A stretch of 64,000 nucleotides of DNA, from positions 20,903,936-20,967,935 of the forward strand of contig CAIIXF020000006.1 of assembly GCA_903813345.2 (NCBI GenBank), given 5' to 3'. The translations under genes were made by a program, and so were the position numbers. The notes below the pieces were generated by a model. It was not told where the DNA came from. It was given only the letters and a program-made list of their open reading frames with translations, and ran no database searches. The first letter of the stretch is position 1; each line of letters starts with the position of its first letter. Source of the DNA: Owenia fusiformis. Its lineage: Eukaryota > Annelida > Polychaeta > Sabellida > Oweniidae. This document shows, in pieces, positions 1 to 13,400 of the stretch.

Positions 1-398
1 CCTATTTCTCAACCATTAATGCCATAGCCATAAAGTATGTTTTATGTGTGTTGCCTCTTGTGCGTTATCATAGTTATTTAGCATCAAGTTTATCTATCTG
101 GGATGTTTGCCATGGAACTTTATATTTTAGGAAAAGTGGAAAGTAGAAAGCTGCTAAATTAAAGTTCCACATTATAAGGTACATTCAAGTTTGGCTTGGC
201 CTTATATATCTTTCGTTGAAGTAGCTCACTTGGTTAAGTATATGAGGAACATCAATCTGTCAGGAAGTTTTGAGATTAAGTATATCTAACTGGGACAGAT
301 TAATCTAATCATCAGAGATGACCAAAAACAATAATACACATGTAATACTTATCTTTGTAACATCCTGTGTGTACCTAAAGGATATCCTATGATTCTAA

Positions 399-501
399 GT
401 GATATCATTTTTATCCACAAGTTGATTTCAATATCTGGATGAGTGAGCATTGAGAATAAGTGCCGATATTGAAATCAATGAGTGGATTAAAATGATATCA
501 C
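399..501. repeat. Imperfect hairpin repeat (MITE-like)
   Basis: The two ends are inverted copies of each other. Each begins with GTGATATCATTTT and continues through a shared block ending in TTGATTTCAATATC, with only a few mismatches, around a loop of roughly 20-25 bp. The size and structure fit a miniature inverted-repeat element, but I could not identify a target-site duplication. Confidence 0.55.
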
Positions 502-972
502 AAAAATTCACAAACATATACTGTTTCTGGAGTTCTCTATGATTTAAGGATTGTTACACTAAGTCTATACCTACTTTTAGACTTTTTCTGTTATTAGAAG
601 CAGCAAAAACAACTAACGGTTGAGTCAACCTTTTAGATTCACAAAATCTATAGTTTTTGATAAATCATTTCAATATAGCACGACACTCTCTTCATTAATC
701 TATCAATTTATGAGGCACCATAGATTCATAAATATAGGAATCACTATAATGGATGCTTGAAATATAATGCATGATAAGATTTCTTTACAACATCAGCTTG
801 TACCTCAATGTTCCCTTTACATATTCAAAGGAACATAATACAGACATGTACCCTTTGCATTCGTTTGACTTCACTTCTTAAAAGAGAGCTTCGTCTTCAC
901 TCTTTCAAACTAAAATAAACCTGTGAACTCACCGCGCCAATCAGTGTTCGTCGGCCAAATTTGACCGACGTT

Positions 973-1000
973 CTATATAAGGCCATTCCTTCTGACGTCA
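973..1000 (+). promoter_or_regulatory. TATA-like box and perfect CRE motif
   Basis: A TATA-like CTATATAAGG (973-982) is followed by a perfect palindromic cAMP-response element TGACGTCA (993-1000), inside a patch that is GC-richer than its surroundings. No coding exon was found downstream within several kilobases, so this may be a promoter of a gene whose exons I cannot see, or chance. Confidence 0.22.
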
Positions 1001-1796
1001 CCGTTGAGCCCGGAATTGACCAATGCCATGCGCATATTTAATTAGAACGCATTTGGCGTATGTTTATTTATGTGTGATTTATTACCCAAACTGTCAACAG
1101 TACCAATCGTGGGGCGGGGCTACTAAACTGCAATATGGTCTCTACTAGGCAGAGTGTAGTTTAACTAGACTCTGCACGCAGGGTAACAGACATGCAATAA
1201 ATGGATCCGAAATACCTGATAAAACTCATTAAATGATAAGTGAAAATATAGTTGATCGGGGCAATTTTATTCAACCCTCTCCTCAACCTACACATCTGCT
1301 TATAATAAATATAATAAAAATGATACCCATCAAAATGGATATTTCATGACTGTATGAACATAGTTGATCAAAATGAACTTTTTATTGTATCTGGTATCTA
1401 TCAAATGGTGGTTCCATTTACAGAAGAATCAATAAACCCAAGGTAAGTAACTTTGGGGCAGATGCATAGAATTAATTTTATTTCAATTTGTTATAGAGAC
1501 ATATAGAGATACAGGTCAGAGATTGTCTAATCTGTTTCTTCTTAAAAACATTTATCACCAACTTATTTGAGGAACAATTTCTTTGAAAAATGTACCTGAT
1601 CTATAAAATGATATTTGCATAATCAAGCTCTTGAAACAGCCCTAAACAAATCACAATCATATTCCCATTTAGACAAAAATGATTCTATGTTACTGTAGAA
1701 TTTTGAGTAAAGAGGGAACAGCCTCGAAATGCACTTATCCATACAGATCACATATGTCTGCTCTAAAGGTTAATATTCAGACAACTGAATGAACAA

Positions 1797-1905
1797 CACA
1801 GAATGAGAACTATTTACAAACGATTTGTATTGTTTTTTAAAGTAGAGTGAAAAAGCACTAAAACGATACAAATCAGCATCATGTAAATAGTTCTCTGTGG
1901 GATGA
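1797..1905. repeat. Imperfect hairpin repeat (MITE-like)
   Basis: The left arm contains GAGAACTATTTACA and GATTTGTAT. The right arm carries the inverted counterparts ATACAAATC and TGTAAATAGTTCTC. The arms of about 40 bp pair imperfectly around a short loop. It looks like a degenerate miniature inverted-repeat element. Confidence 0.45.
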
Positions 1906-3910
1906 ACTAAAAGTCAAAACTATAAAATTACCTTGACTATGTTGAATATCTGCTTATGTCTGCCTTTTATCTGCTATATCCAATATTGATGGTTATAGTT
2001 TCAGTTTCTCTGCTTGGCCATGTGGATTCTGTTATCTCAGATTTGCTTCCTAACTCTCACTATCTGTCACTATCTCCTACCTCTCAGCAGAGTTCTCTCT
2101 AGTTATGTCAGCAAATATGTAATTCTGCAAGATCAGATGTTACCTGAAAAGATAGTGACATGTTTGTGGTTTCATGTGCAAGATACACTCAGAGAGGCAT
2201 AACAGAGGAATACAGAGAAAAGACATGGACGTTTTACCTTTTACATGTGGTTCAAGCGTTTCAAAAACTTTAATTGTGAAAAATCTGAGAAATCAAGTAA
2301 AGTAGTTTAACAGTTTGCACGGGTAAGCATTCACTTAGAGATATGATGTGATCCAGGCTCCAAAAATGTATATACACTGTAACATGTATATTGAGTGCCA
2401 GGTCATGAACAAGACTTGGGTAACCTTTTAGTCTGTATACTGGTTTAACCAGTGTGTATAATTCCTTTCAGACATGCCTTGATGGATTGATCAATAATAT
2501 CAGTATGATGTCCTTCTCCTACAAAACCAGCTTAACTCTTACTTCTCATCTACATGCCTAACTATTGATACTTCCCGAAATCCATTTCTGTTGAAGAAGG
2601 GGGACGGGGGGGGGGGGGGTTAAAATATAAGTGATACAAAAAAGTCAGGAATATTAATTTTTCTCAATTCCAGTTAAATCAAAACTCGAGAATTGTTTCA
2701 AACGTTACAAGAGTTGATGATACTGGCACCAAAATACATGTTAGTCACCAGATATAACTTCCAACATGGAAAATCTTAATTTTGTTATTTAATGATTCAT
2801 TCGAGAACAAGTTTAGCAGCTTAGTCCATTCTACATCAATGATCAATAATGAATTTCTAATGGACTAGAGCACTTATGTTGGCTAATTCTCAAAACTGAA
2901 AGATACTCTCTCTATTCTATTTCACCCTATATCAAAGTTCATCATTTTCGTGATTTTTGCTTATTTTCATAATAATCTTTCTTATCTCCTATTTTTGTTC
3001 TACCTGTATGATCATAGAAAATGACAAGATGACCATGTAATGCTGATAGCATATGACATTGATGTAAACTCTCTGGAGGGAAACTATCTCATGTCTAGTC
3101 AATACATTTGATATTAGGACTGATTTATCTTACTTATACAGCCCCTTGAAAAGCCTCAAAATCATGGCATCTTTTATGCATTCTTTCATTCATTTTCTGG
3201 AGGCAATGTACAAGACTGCTGCCTTGAGGGAAGCTGTTTAGTGTCTAGATGATACATCAGTTGTTATGACAGAATTATCTTGTAAGAAGCCTCATGTCAA
3301 ACTGACCAAAATAGATGATACCACAAAATATCTCAAGACCCAAATGATAAAATTCCCCGATTGATACCAGCATTTTTTCAGAATCTTGCTGCCTTATAAA
3401 AAAGAACAGAGAAGAATAAATATTCAAACTCATGTTTTGAATAAGATACATTAGATAATATATTCGATTTTAAAGAGAAAATGGTGAAATTTGCATATAA
3501 TGGGTTATTTGAGATAGGTTTATTGGATGGGATGTTATTGAATCTAGTAAAGCTTTATTTATAAATTTCCTCTTTCATCATCATCTAGAAGCTAATCAGG
3601 ATCAGTAACGGATGATTTGTATCAATATATCAGATAATTTTAATATCAAATATATTTCATGATATTGAAGTGTTTAAAAGATCAAGAGAATCGTTTCTAT
3701 TATTTTCTACATTTTTCAATCGTTTGATTTCCCTTCTTTAAAAGAGAGCTTCAGCTGCTTCATCTTCTGTTTTTTACGGACAATCTGATTTTGCTCCTCA
3801 TAATATTTAAAAAATAATAACCATCGAATAAATTTTCATGAAATATCATATTTTGTATATTGGTGTTGCATGGTTGGTTGGTCTGTTATGAGGAGATGTA
3901 AGGCTCGAGG

Positions 3911-4521
3911 TAGGGCTGGCACGGAACGGAATCGGAACGGATTTCGGAACTTGGCTTCGGAATTCGGAACTTTCGGAATTTCGGACCTTATTAAAAATAG
4001 TTCCTACTTCTCCCCTTAAGTTCTCATTTTTGTCACCATTGTAACAGCAGTGTACAACTACATATATATAAGTTGTATTATGTTTATTAAATACAAACAC
4101 TAACACTATCTAACTGCCAGAACAAGTGGCATAAATGTTCAAAACTAATGGCAAAATGTTAATGTCCTTGCCTTCTTGGCATCTTGGCACACAACTGTTA
4201 CTGTCTTTCTTTCAATAATAATCTTTTCTTATAGGTACAGTATATATAAAACAATCATACTTTATTTATTTCTATCATTTATTACATATAAAACATCTTT
4301 ACCAAGTGAAAATGTTTAATAATTATACATATCTATTGATTTCGTTTCATAATAATAGTTCGCTATAGCGAGTTAGCGTGTCGGTATAACGATAAGTGAA
4401 TGTTCTTTAAGGAAATAAAAGTTCCGAAATTTATCGGAATATGAGAAGGTATGTCCGAAATTCCGTTTCCGAAGGCAAAATCGGACGGTTCGGACAATAA
4501 TTCCGTTCCGTGCCAGCCCTA
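3911..4521. mobile_element. Non-autonomous hAT-type element
   Basis: The terminal inverted repeats begin TAGGGCTGGCACGGAACGGA at the left end, with the exact complement at the right end. The element is flanked on both sides by the same 8 bp, GCTCGAGG (3903-3910 and 4522-4529). Eight-bp duplications and TAGGG/CAGGG termini are hallmarks of hAT transposons. The subterminal regions are rich in repeated CGGAAC/TTCGGAA words, as expected for transposase-binding sites. The 611-bp element encodes no transposase, so it is a MITE that would have been moved in trans. The intact duplication suggests fairly recent insertion. Confidence 0.85.
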
Positions 4522-7090
4522 GCTCGAGGACATAGGTGGAAAGCCAGCCACAATAAATACATGACAATTGTATATAAACTATGTTTGATAATAAGACAAG
4601 GATGGTACTTAAAATAGTTCAATATTATCTTCAACTGAAGGCTGGGTTTATTTTGACAATGTATGTATCTGAATGACAGTTCAAAATCCAACAATCCAAC
4701 TGAACATGAACATTGGTAGTCAAAAACTGAAATTCTCAAATAAGATAAGCAAGGTTGACGAATATACTGAAGGATACCAACCTTCGCCTTGGATTAAATA
4801 TTTCAATTTGCAACCTACTTTTTGAAATAAATGATGTCTATTTTTTTACATGTTTAATCCAGATGATCATAAATCAAACTGTTTATTTTGTTAAATGACC
4901 TTAGTCCAGGCTTCATAATTCATATATTATTAAGTTTTTTTACAATTATTTTCTCATGGTAAAAACAAACCTTGAAGACTCAAGAGCTTATGATGTAATC
5001 CCCATTCACTTAGCAACACGATTATTTGTAACTATGACATATAAGTTAATTCCTCTAATCTTAATAGAGTGAGGTCATATATGATCAGTATTATCTAACC
5101 TTTTGATAAGAGTATATTAAAACAACAATTTTGTGATTCATTATTTAAACTTAACTGTATAACTCAGCAATAATTTTTATTTCATCAACATGATTCTTTT
5201 CTTTTGATATGACATTGCATGTTGAAAAATTAACAGTAAAAAACCACAGTAAATCAACCAAATGAAGACCTTTATTAAAATCCTTTCATGCTTCAAATCG
5301 GAAACTGTATTTCAACACATTCTTCATGTTTTCAATATTTACTATAAAAGTATATACAGCCAGGGCCATTACAGGTGATTTCATATGTAAAGAAATAGGT
5401 TAATGTATTTAAGTATTTAGTGGCGTATCTTTGCTTCACGAGGCACAACTTGGCAACATACAGGACTGGCTGCTGAAGGAAATTAGGCCAAAATAGAATT
5501 ATAAGTCAATGACCTTTGTATATAAAGCAGAAAGTTAAATATTATCAGGGAAATATAACAACATCTTGAATTGATTGTTTAATCAATAAAAACATGATAT
5601 AAATTTAAGAATGAATAATTGCTGAATAAATTGATTCTGTAGAACCAGAAATGATTACACATCCTGTTATCAGATAATAGAAAAAGGTTGTCCTTTTTAA
5701 AATAGCACTCAGATTATAAGTTCATGCCATATCCTGTTAGACCATAAATCAGCATGAATACAAAGCAGCTTTTCAAAATTCATATAAAAACATGTCAGCT
5801 TTTGTATGTTCTGCTAAGTATATGTTGTAATCATAATTTCACTTCAACCCTATTATCAGAATGTGGTAGTTCAATGAAAGTGATAGGAGGGATGCCGATT
5901 GTATTTGAAATTAGATGGATTTGATCAAAAACCTCCCCCTTCCCTATTTTGAAACAAGAGTGCGCTGAAACTCAATTTAAAGATTTGGTTACAGTAAAAC
6001 ATATAATAAATATAGTAAATCCTCTTTATATCATTAAACTTCAAAATGTGACAACATGGCTCCTTGTTGTTTAGTTGGAACTTGATGAGACTACAGTGAT
6101 ATACCACCAGCCCTGTTAGCCTAACACAAGAGCAGTGTTACAAATACCAGATCAAACATCTCTACAGTTTATATAAAATTTATGAACATTCATGGATAGC
6201 AAAACTCTCTAATTGATCCTTTGAGACCAAGACCATCACTCAAAATGGATTGGATTTATAGATTATACACATGTGTTATTATATCATTCATAACTGAGGG
6301 GATTTAACACAGCAGGTGTGAGACACTGTTTTCACTTAATTAACAATTAGCCAATTACTCCATTTACAAATTATGAATAACCAGGGAGTTACATTTGTTA
6401 TGACCTAATCAAATAATCAATAAGATAATCTGTTAAACACACAATCAGATTTTGTACATCCTGCTTTCTATAAAATAGTATTTCAAAAAGAACAAAAGGC
6501 TGTGACCACCTGGTTGCAGAAACAAATGTAACAAATGTAACAATGGCTACAGATGCAGGATAGTGTCACAAAATCATTGACTAAACAAAACAATGTCACT
6601 ACGTTCTATAAGTATAATGTCCAAGCAATTTCAAGCCCCGGCTCAGAGCTTTAGCGATGGCTGACATTACGTCTCTTGCGTACCACCTTCGTTTGCGCAA
6701 ATTCTAACCAGTTAATTTTCGAACATAGCGCGTCGTCGTGATGTTTTAATCGATGTAAACAGATTCCTTACATATTTCTCTATCTTGATGTGAAAAACCA
6801 GGATATTATATTGGTTAATACGCCAGGAATCAACGTAATATTATTCGAAGCGTTATTAGAAAATTTTGAATCCGCCATTTTTGTTTATCGATTTGGACCA
6901 ATCAGAGGTGTATGACATGCGATACCGCGCAGAGGATTTTAATTTTCAAAATTAGTCCCAAATTTTTGACACAAATCTCCTAATTACTCATGAAATACCA
7001 AATTACTTCACTAAAAACGTAGCGGAGTGATTTCGGAGCATTCGAAGATAGGGTAGGTGCATAGTTTATCGCAGTTTGCTGCTGCGTCAT

Positions 7091-7136
7091 TATAAATATA
7101 GGTACGCGTAATGGCCATGATATCATCATGGCCATT
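7091..7136 (+). promoter_or_regulatory. Candidate core promoter of the POLM-like gene
   Basis: A TATA-type TATAAATATA (7091-7100) is followed immediately by a 27-bp palindrome (7110-7136) with perfect 12-bp arms AATGGCCATGAT / ATCATGGCCATT around a 3-bp centre. It lies about 370 bp upstream of the first ATG of the polymerase gene and in the same direction. The GGCCAT core resembles YY1-type sites. Promoter function is inferred from position and motif only. Confidence 0.35.
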
Positions 7137-7470
7137 GGGAAAGGCTAACTCTCACTGACTCGACTCTGGACTTCTCAACAAAAAATATTGAATAATTTTT
7201 GTACTCACCTTTCTACCACTCTCTAGACTATATTCAGGGCATATGCATATATCTATTGTCTTAATTAGTTGTATTGCATACTTATTCTAATATTTGTTCA
7301 TTTTTGGATCTTATTCTTCCTCAAACTCACTTAAATATTTCGATTTTATTCCCTTTCAAAAAACGAACATCTCCAGACAAACACAAAACTCAGTGACATC
7401 ATCAAAATGAGTGCACATAATCCATAAATCTTAAATTTGATAAATCTTGACGGCAAACGAAATTACGAAA

Positions 7471-10400
7471 ATGGCGGGACCTCCGAAAAAGAGAAAAATT
7501 GACATTTCTTCACATTTCAAGGATAATCTGGTTCATATTTTGCCCAAAAAGATCCCAAACTGGCACTATCAACTCTTGATTAAAAATATGACATCCAAGG
7601 GAGTACCCTTTGTACAAAACTACAGGTAAACTTCTTTCAATGTGAAAATGAAATTATTTTTTACAGAAAAAATTTAATCTAGGCTACAGGTGGATTTGCT
7701 GAAGTGAGAATTTCCCATGTTAAAAATAAGAGAATTTTCAAGAGGCCATACATCAGTGGATGAGATTATACAAAATGTGAAATATACAAATTTTAAGGGA
7801 TATGTATCTACAATATTGGAAATTATGGGCTTTCAGACGACCATAATTAGGAAATGGTGATCGAAAATCGACCTGTCATTTATTTTTGTCCCCAACTGTA
7901 GCTTTGTGTAGTTGTAGAAGGCTTTAGCATTTGTTGATTTTTAAAATTTGGATCCAAATTTTAAAAATCAACAAATGCTAAAGCCTTATCCCATTCCCGG
8001 ACTATGGTCCTGTACGGAGCCCATACATTTGCCTGTACGATTACAACATGGGAGAATTTTTTACTGATCTTACACTTCAGATACCTACTTCAATAGATTC
8101 CTTGGTAATTTAGCATTCTTTTCGTGTAGTTGAATCCACAATTGTCTGGGTTTATCGGCAGAACGAAGACATTTTCGTTTTTGATCGCAATATTTGCGTG
8201 TAACATTTAACCTTTTTCAACCGTCAAATTCCTCCATATTGGTACTTCCGGGCTACATCCGGGACAGCCAAACGGGGGATTCCCCGTTTAAATCCAACCG
8301 CCATTTTGAAAAGTGATGGAATCTCTCTCGATGAAAAAGAGAAAATGTTCTCGTTCTACCGATATACCCAGACAATCGGCGGTTCCAATATATTAGAAGT
8401 TACATCTTGAGTTCTATAATGCATTGAGGTAGGTATCTTAAGTGTAAGGGGCGTAGATAATTCTCCCAAGTTGTAATCGTACAGGCAAATGAATGCGATC
8501 AGTGCAGGACTATAGTCCGGGAACGGGATAAGCTAAAGCCTTCTACAAGGCTATGAAAAAATGAGACCCTATCTGTTGCAAGACTAACGCCTGGGCCAGG
8601 CGTACCAGATGGTTGCAAATTTGCTCCAAATACAACCAAATTTCACAATTTTCCTGAGGGAGAACCCCCAGACCCCCCTGAATGCTGGTTTTTTGATTCA
8701 CTCAACTCTTGTTCCTGTGGTGGTGGCGTACTACTTAGAGCTAGAAAAGTAGCACTACGCCCATGTTGGCGTAACCGTCAACATGTTATTCAGTGTTTTT
8801 AGTAGCGCAAGGATCCTGCCATGACCGTGGTAATGTTATCGTGAAAGCCTGGTATAACCGCGACAATGCTGTATTATATTGCCTGCCATGACTGTGACAA
8901 TGTAATATAGTTCTGCAAAGCTTGGCATGACCGTGACAATGTAATATAGTACTGCAAGGCCTGGCATGACCGTGACAATGTAATATCCGTAGTTCTGCAA
9001 GGCTTGGCATGACCTAGCAATGTAATATAGTACTGCACGGCCTGGCATGACCGTTACTGTAGTTCTGCAAGGCCTGGCATGACCGTGACAATGCTATATC
9101 TGCAAGGCCTCGCATGACCGTGACAATGTAATATAGTATTGCAAGGCCAGGTATGAGGGTGGTAACGCCAGTTTTTTTGCGTGACAAATAATGTCACGCA
9201 AATACGCATTTTACTTGTCAAGCAAAAAAATTTCAGTAGAAAAATTTCTAAAAAAGTTCGCCGATACAGGAAAAATACAAACGCCGAAAAAAAACGTATG
9301 CATTCTGTTCGGACTTTTCAGGCGGATCGCGTACATGTCACGCATTCCATTCAAAAATTTTCGTACCTGACTAGAAGTCCATGTTGTAGCCTACCAGTTG
9401 CAACTTGCAGGGCTGTCAACTTGGGACCATCTAACATGAGTGACTTACAAATGTCGAACACCTTCCTTCACATTTTGGACACCTAACTGGACACTGGTCA
9501 ATATAGGACACCTAAAAATTTCGGATTTTTACCGTATCGGCATTTCATAGAAAAAGATTTTTAAAAATATCAACATAATGCGTGATTTGCGTGATATTTG
9601 ATCATATATGCTAAATTGATGCATGATTTCTATTTTTCCAGCAAATGCGTGACAATCACGCCTAATGCCCTAGAGTTGACAGGACTGCAGTTGGAAGAAA
9701 CAGGTGACACCATAAACGGATGACACTATAAAGGGATGACACTAAATTGAACTTTACACACCGAATGTTATGATATTTTGTTTACAGGTGATCTACAGGT
9801 CGCATGTACCTATTGTCGCTACCAAGACTGCCCCATTAGCCCATCCACAGGTGCAAATATTTTCGAAAAACAAATGTGTGATATATACACATATTTTGGA
9901 CCAAATGCGTGACAAAATGGTAACTGCTTCCCTGTGACAGATTTTGCACTAAGATCTTCATCTTTCTATTTCTACTTGTTTCTGATTATTGTCAAGCCAA
10001 ATATTTCTTGAGAAGAACATAAAAAACAAATGCCGAAACATCAAAAAATGGACAGATGGCATTATACATGTAATGGAGTTCATGAACGCTAGTGAAGTGA
10101 GCGCAAAAATTCGAGTTGTCCAAAGTTTGCAAGGCAAATCCTGGAAACCTGGGTTCAGGAAAGCAGGGTTAACTGTTTGTTTCCTTTGACACCTGTGCGA
10201 AACTACATTCATAATTCATAGGTGTAGCCAGGGGGGTGTGATGGTTACGATCGCACCCCCTCCCCCATAACCAATAAAAATAGAATCATGTGAGAGAAGA
10301 AGAAAAGAGCTTAAAATGCTTTTTATTTAAAGCTTCTAGCTCAATTTTGAAGGAAGTTGCATCAATTTTTGTAAAATTCAAAATATCTTATTTTTTGGCT

Positions 10401-13400
10401 TGCACCCCTCCCCCCTGACTGAAAACCGAATTTTTTCTGGCAATTGCAAAGCTAGAAGACCCCTCATACTCATCCATTCTCTATTTTGACTAAGATAAAA
10501 TATCAATACAACAACTACTAAAACAAAGATTAACCAGTAGAGATTAGGAATGTGAAACATATTTATTTTCATTCATAAATATAGAATCCCATATCTTTTG
10601 CTAGACTAATTCAAAAATTTGACCTATTGATGCATTTTTGTTAATCAAGACAACTGAATTTCAAGTCAGTTGCATGTATAAAAACTTTCTTTCTTCAATG
10701 ATTTCCACAAAATAGCCTCAGTAACCATGTCATTTCATCTATACATGTAGTAATGTCTGTGTGTTCCAGCCCTGATGTTACCCACATAGTAACTTCCTAT
10801 GACAATGTGGATCAAGTGAAGAAGGCTATGAATATAACTGAGGATGAAATAACATGCCACATTGTTAAACTTGAATGGTTGACACACAGTCTTGGAGAAG
10901 GAAAGCCAGTTGAAATTACAAACCAGTATAAACTACTTTCAGTTCCCAAAAAGGTATGTGCAGTTGATAGTCATGACTTCATCTGGTTATATTATCATCA
11001 GTGGTCTGCTTTACTTTACTTACTACAGTGAAGCAAAAGAGGAGGGAAAACCCCATGATTCAATTGATGACATACGATTTCTATAGTTAAACCAATCAGC
11101 GACGATGTCATCTCAATACAAATTTACATTATAAGCGTATGTCATCTTTGAACCGAGGGGTTTCTCCCCCTCTTGTTAAGCAAGTTTGTTGATTGTTTTT
11201 AGCATTTAACATCAATGTTGGAGTTGTTTGACTCTATTTCAAGTTTTTGACAATTTCACCGGGTTGAGAAAACCAGTAAATTAGGCCAGGCCTATCTTTT
11301 ATGATTTTTTTAAATGAGTGCCTATTTTATAGAATCATGAACCTGAGGTTACTGACAGTAATTATAAACAGACAAAGTTGAATTGTTTCCAAGTGGATCC
11401 ATACTGTTGCCAAAGAAGGACCCCTCTTCAACACCATAACAAACTTCTTACGGTAAATCCCAAATTAGATTAATAATTTTTCTATTTTGCGATTTCATCA
11501 AAGCGTTCACAAACTTAATTTTGTTTGAGGATAGGAGGGAGGTGCTCATTTTTATGCTTTGTTTTGCTATAGTAACATTTATTTTCTGACTTCAGTTTAG
11601 CGACCTGAAAATCAATGTTATTTATGGAGGTCATAAATAATTCAAATTCCACATTAAACTTTTCCATGCTCATTAACTATGATATTACCATATATAGAAA
11701 ATCTTCCATGTTTCAACGGCAAACTCTGAATGGCTCTATAAGTTTAGAGTTATTGTAAACTGAAAGAGTGAAGACAAGGTTCTCTTAAAAAGAGACGTTG
11801 AATGAATGCAAAGGTTATTATTAACACAGTAATATTGAGTAATCTATGAACAAGTGAGATTTGTCCCTTTAGTTTAAGAGTTTAGAAACCATACATATTA
11901 ACATATAACATGTTTCTACTTCTTCCAGGATGCATTTGAGATTTTAGAGGAGAATGCAGAATACATAGAATCATCTAATGATACTAAAGGTTATTCTCGT
12001 AATCTAGCATACCGACGTGTATTGGCTGTTCTACGCTCACTCCCTCAGGCTGTCACATCTGTTAAACAAATTAAAGATGTAAAACATATTGGAGGACATT
12101 CTCAAAAAATTATTCAGGTAAGATACAAATTTATTTCAGTCCAACGGAGAATGGGTGAATTGGATACCCTAGGATTCTCAATTGACCCCAATTTTATAGT
12201 TTGATAAAAGGAATACACTAAGTCATGATTGTGTAATACAGTAAAACCTGTCTAAGTTGAACTCCTTTGGTACCTCTAAAAAGTGTTCCACTTGTGAGTT
12301 GTTCAACTTGCAGAGGTCTTGGGACTCTGAAAAGTGTTCAACTAACAGAGGTGTTCCACTTCTAGAGGTGTTCCACTTCACAGGTTTCACTGTATTATTT
12401 GAATGGTCTATCAAAATGAGGAATAATGATTAATTCATAAGACACATAAGACAGAAATAAGGAACACTAGAAATTATCTCAGATTAAAGACCCCAAACAA
12501 TGTATTAAAAGGACTAAAGAAACATAAAGATATGGAAAATTCAAGAACCCCAGATAGACTCTCTTCCATTTGATTGTGACATGCAGAATAATTATTGACT
12601 TGCGAACATTCAAAATGATAATTTGATTTGAAATTGACATTTCAGGAGCTGCTAGAAGAGAAGTGCTGTCTAGAAGTTGAGGAAATAAAAAGGAGTGTCA
12701 GATACAACAAAATGAAGGTAAAAATGTGTGATTATATTTCATATTTTATTATTCATAGTTGAAATAAAGTTGTACAGTAGTTTACTTATACAAGTGTTTG
12801 ATGTGTTCACTTGTATTTTGTATGTATTCACTTGTATTTTGTGTGATGTGTTCACTTGTATTTTGTATGTATTCACTGTATTTTGTGTGATGTGTTCACT
12901 TGTATTTTGTATGTATTCACTTGTATTTTGTGTGATGTGTTCGCTTGTATTTTGTGTGATGTGTTCACTTGTATTTTGTATGATGTGTTCACTTGTATTT
13001 TGTATGTATTCACTTGTATTTTGTATGATGTGTGCACTTGTATTTTGTATGTATTCACTTGTATTTTGTGTGATGTGTTCACTTGTATTTTGTATGTATT
13101 CACTTGTATTTTGTGTGATGTGTTCACTTGTATTTTGTATTTATTCACTTGTATTTTGTGTGATGTGTTCACTTGTATTTTGTGTGATGTGTTCACTTGT
13201 ATTTTGTGTGATGTGTTCACTTGTATTTTGTGTGATGTGTTCACTTGTATTTTGTATTTATTCACTTGTATTTTGTTTGATGTGTTTGCTTGTATTTTGT
13301 TTGATGTGTTCACTTGTATTTAGTTTGATGCATTCACTTGTTCTTACATTTACTAAGCAATCAAATTACAGTTACTCATATATTGAACTGGCATAAAAGG

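Larger units (their letters stand above)
1..6600. other. Left spacer with no convincing gene
   Basis: I see no open frame with recognisable protein features on either strand. Open frames of 60-100 codons are present, but they are AT-rich, lack splice-site support and several fall inside mobile-element sequence. The stretch holds two imperfect hairpin repeats (399-501 and 1797-1905), a hAT-type element (3911-4521), a poly-G run near 2603-2620 and a short GC-richer patch at about 925-1140 with promoter-like motifs. A related sequence of about 50 bp occurs near 850-910 and 3720-3770, and in inverted orientation near 11760-11815, which suggests another dispersed repeat. Confidence 0.6.

Noticed and set aside
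7447-7470. Upstream extension of the polymerase frame to a TTG codon
   Set aside because: The ATG at 7471 is directly followed by the nuclear signal, and a TTG start is not expected in an animal gene.
10205-10430. Stretch with GTAGCCAGGGGGG and CACCCCTCCCCC suggesting another MITE like 30585-30796
   Set aside because: Only one end resembles the family and no matching inverted end or target duplication could be found.
12728-13396. 222-codon plus-strand frame and its reverse-strand partners, rich in repeated VFTCIL-type units
   Set aside because: It is entirely the intron tandem repeat; the units lack stops in several frames and the array lies between two supported polymerase exons.
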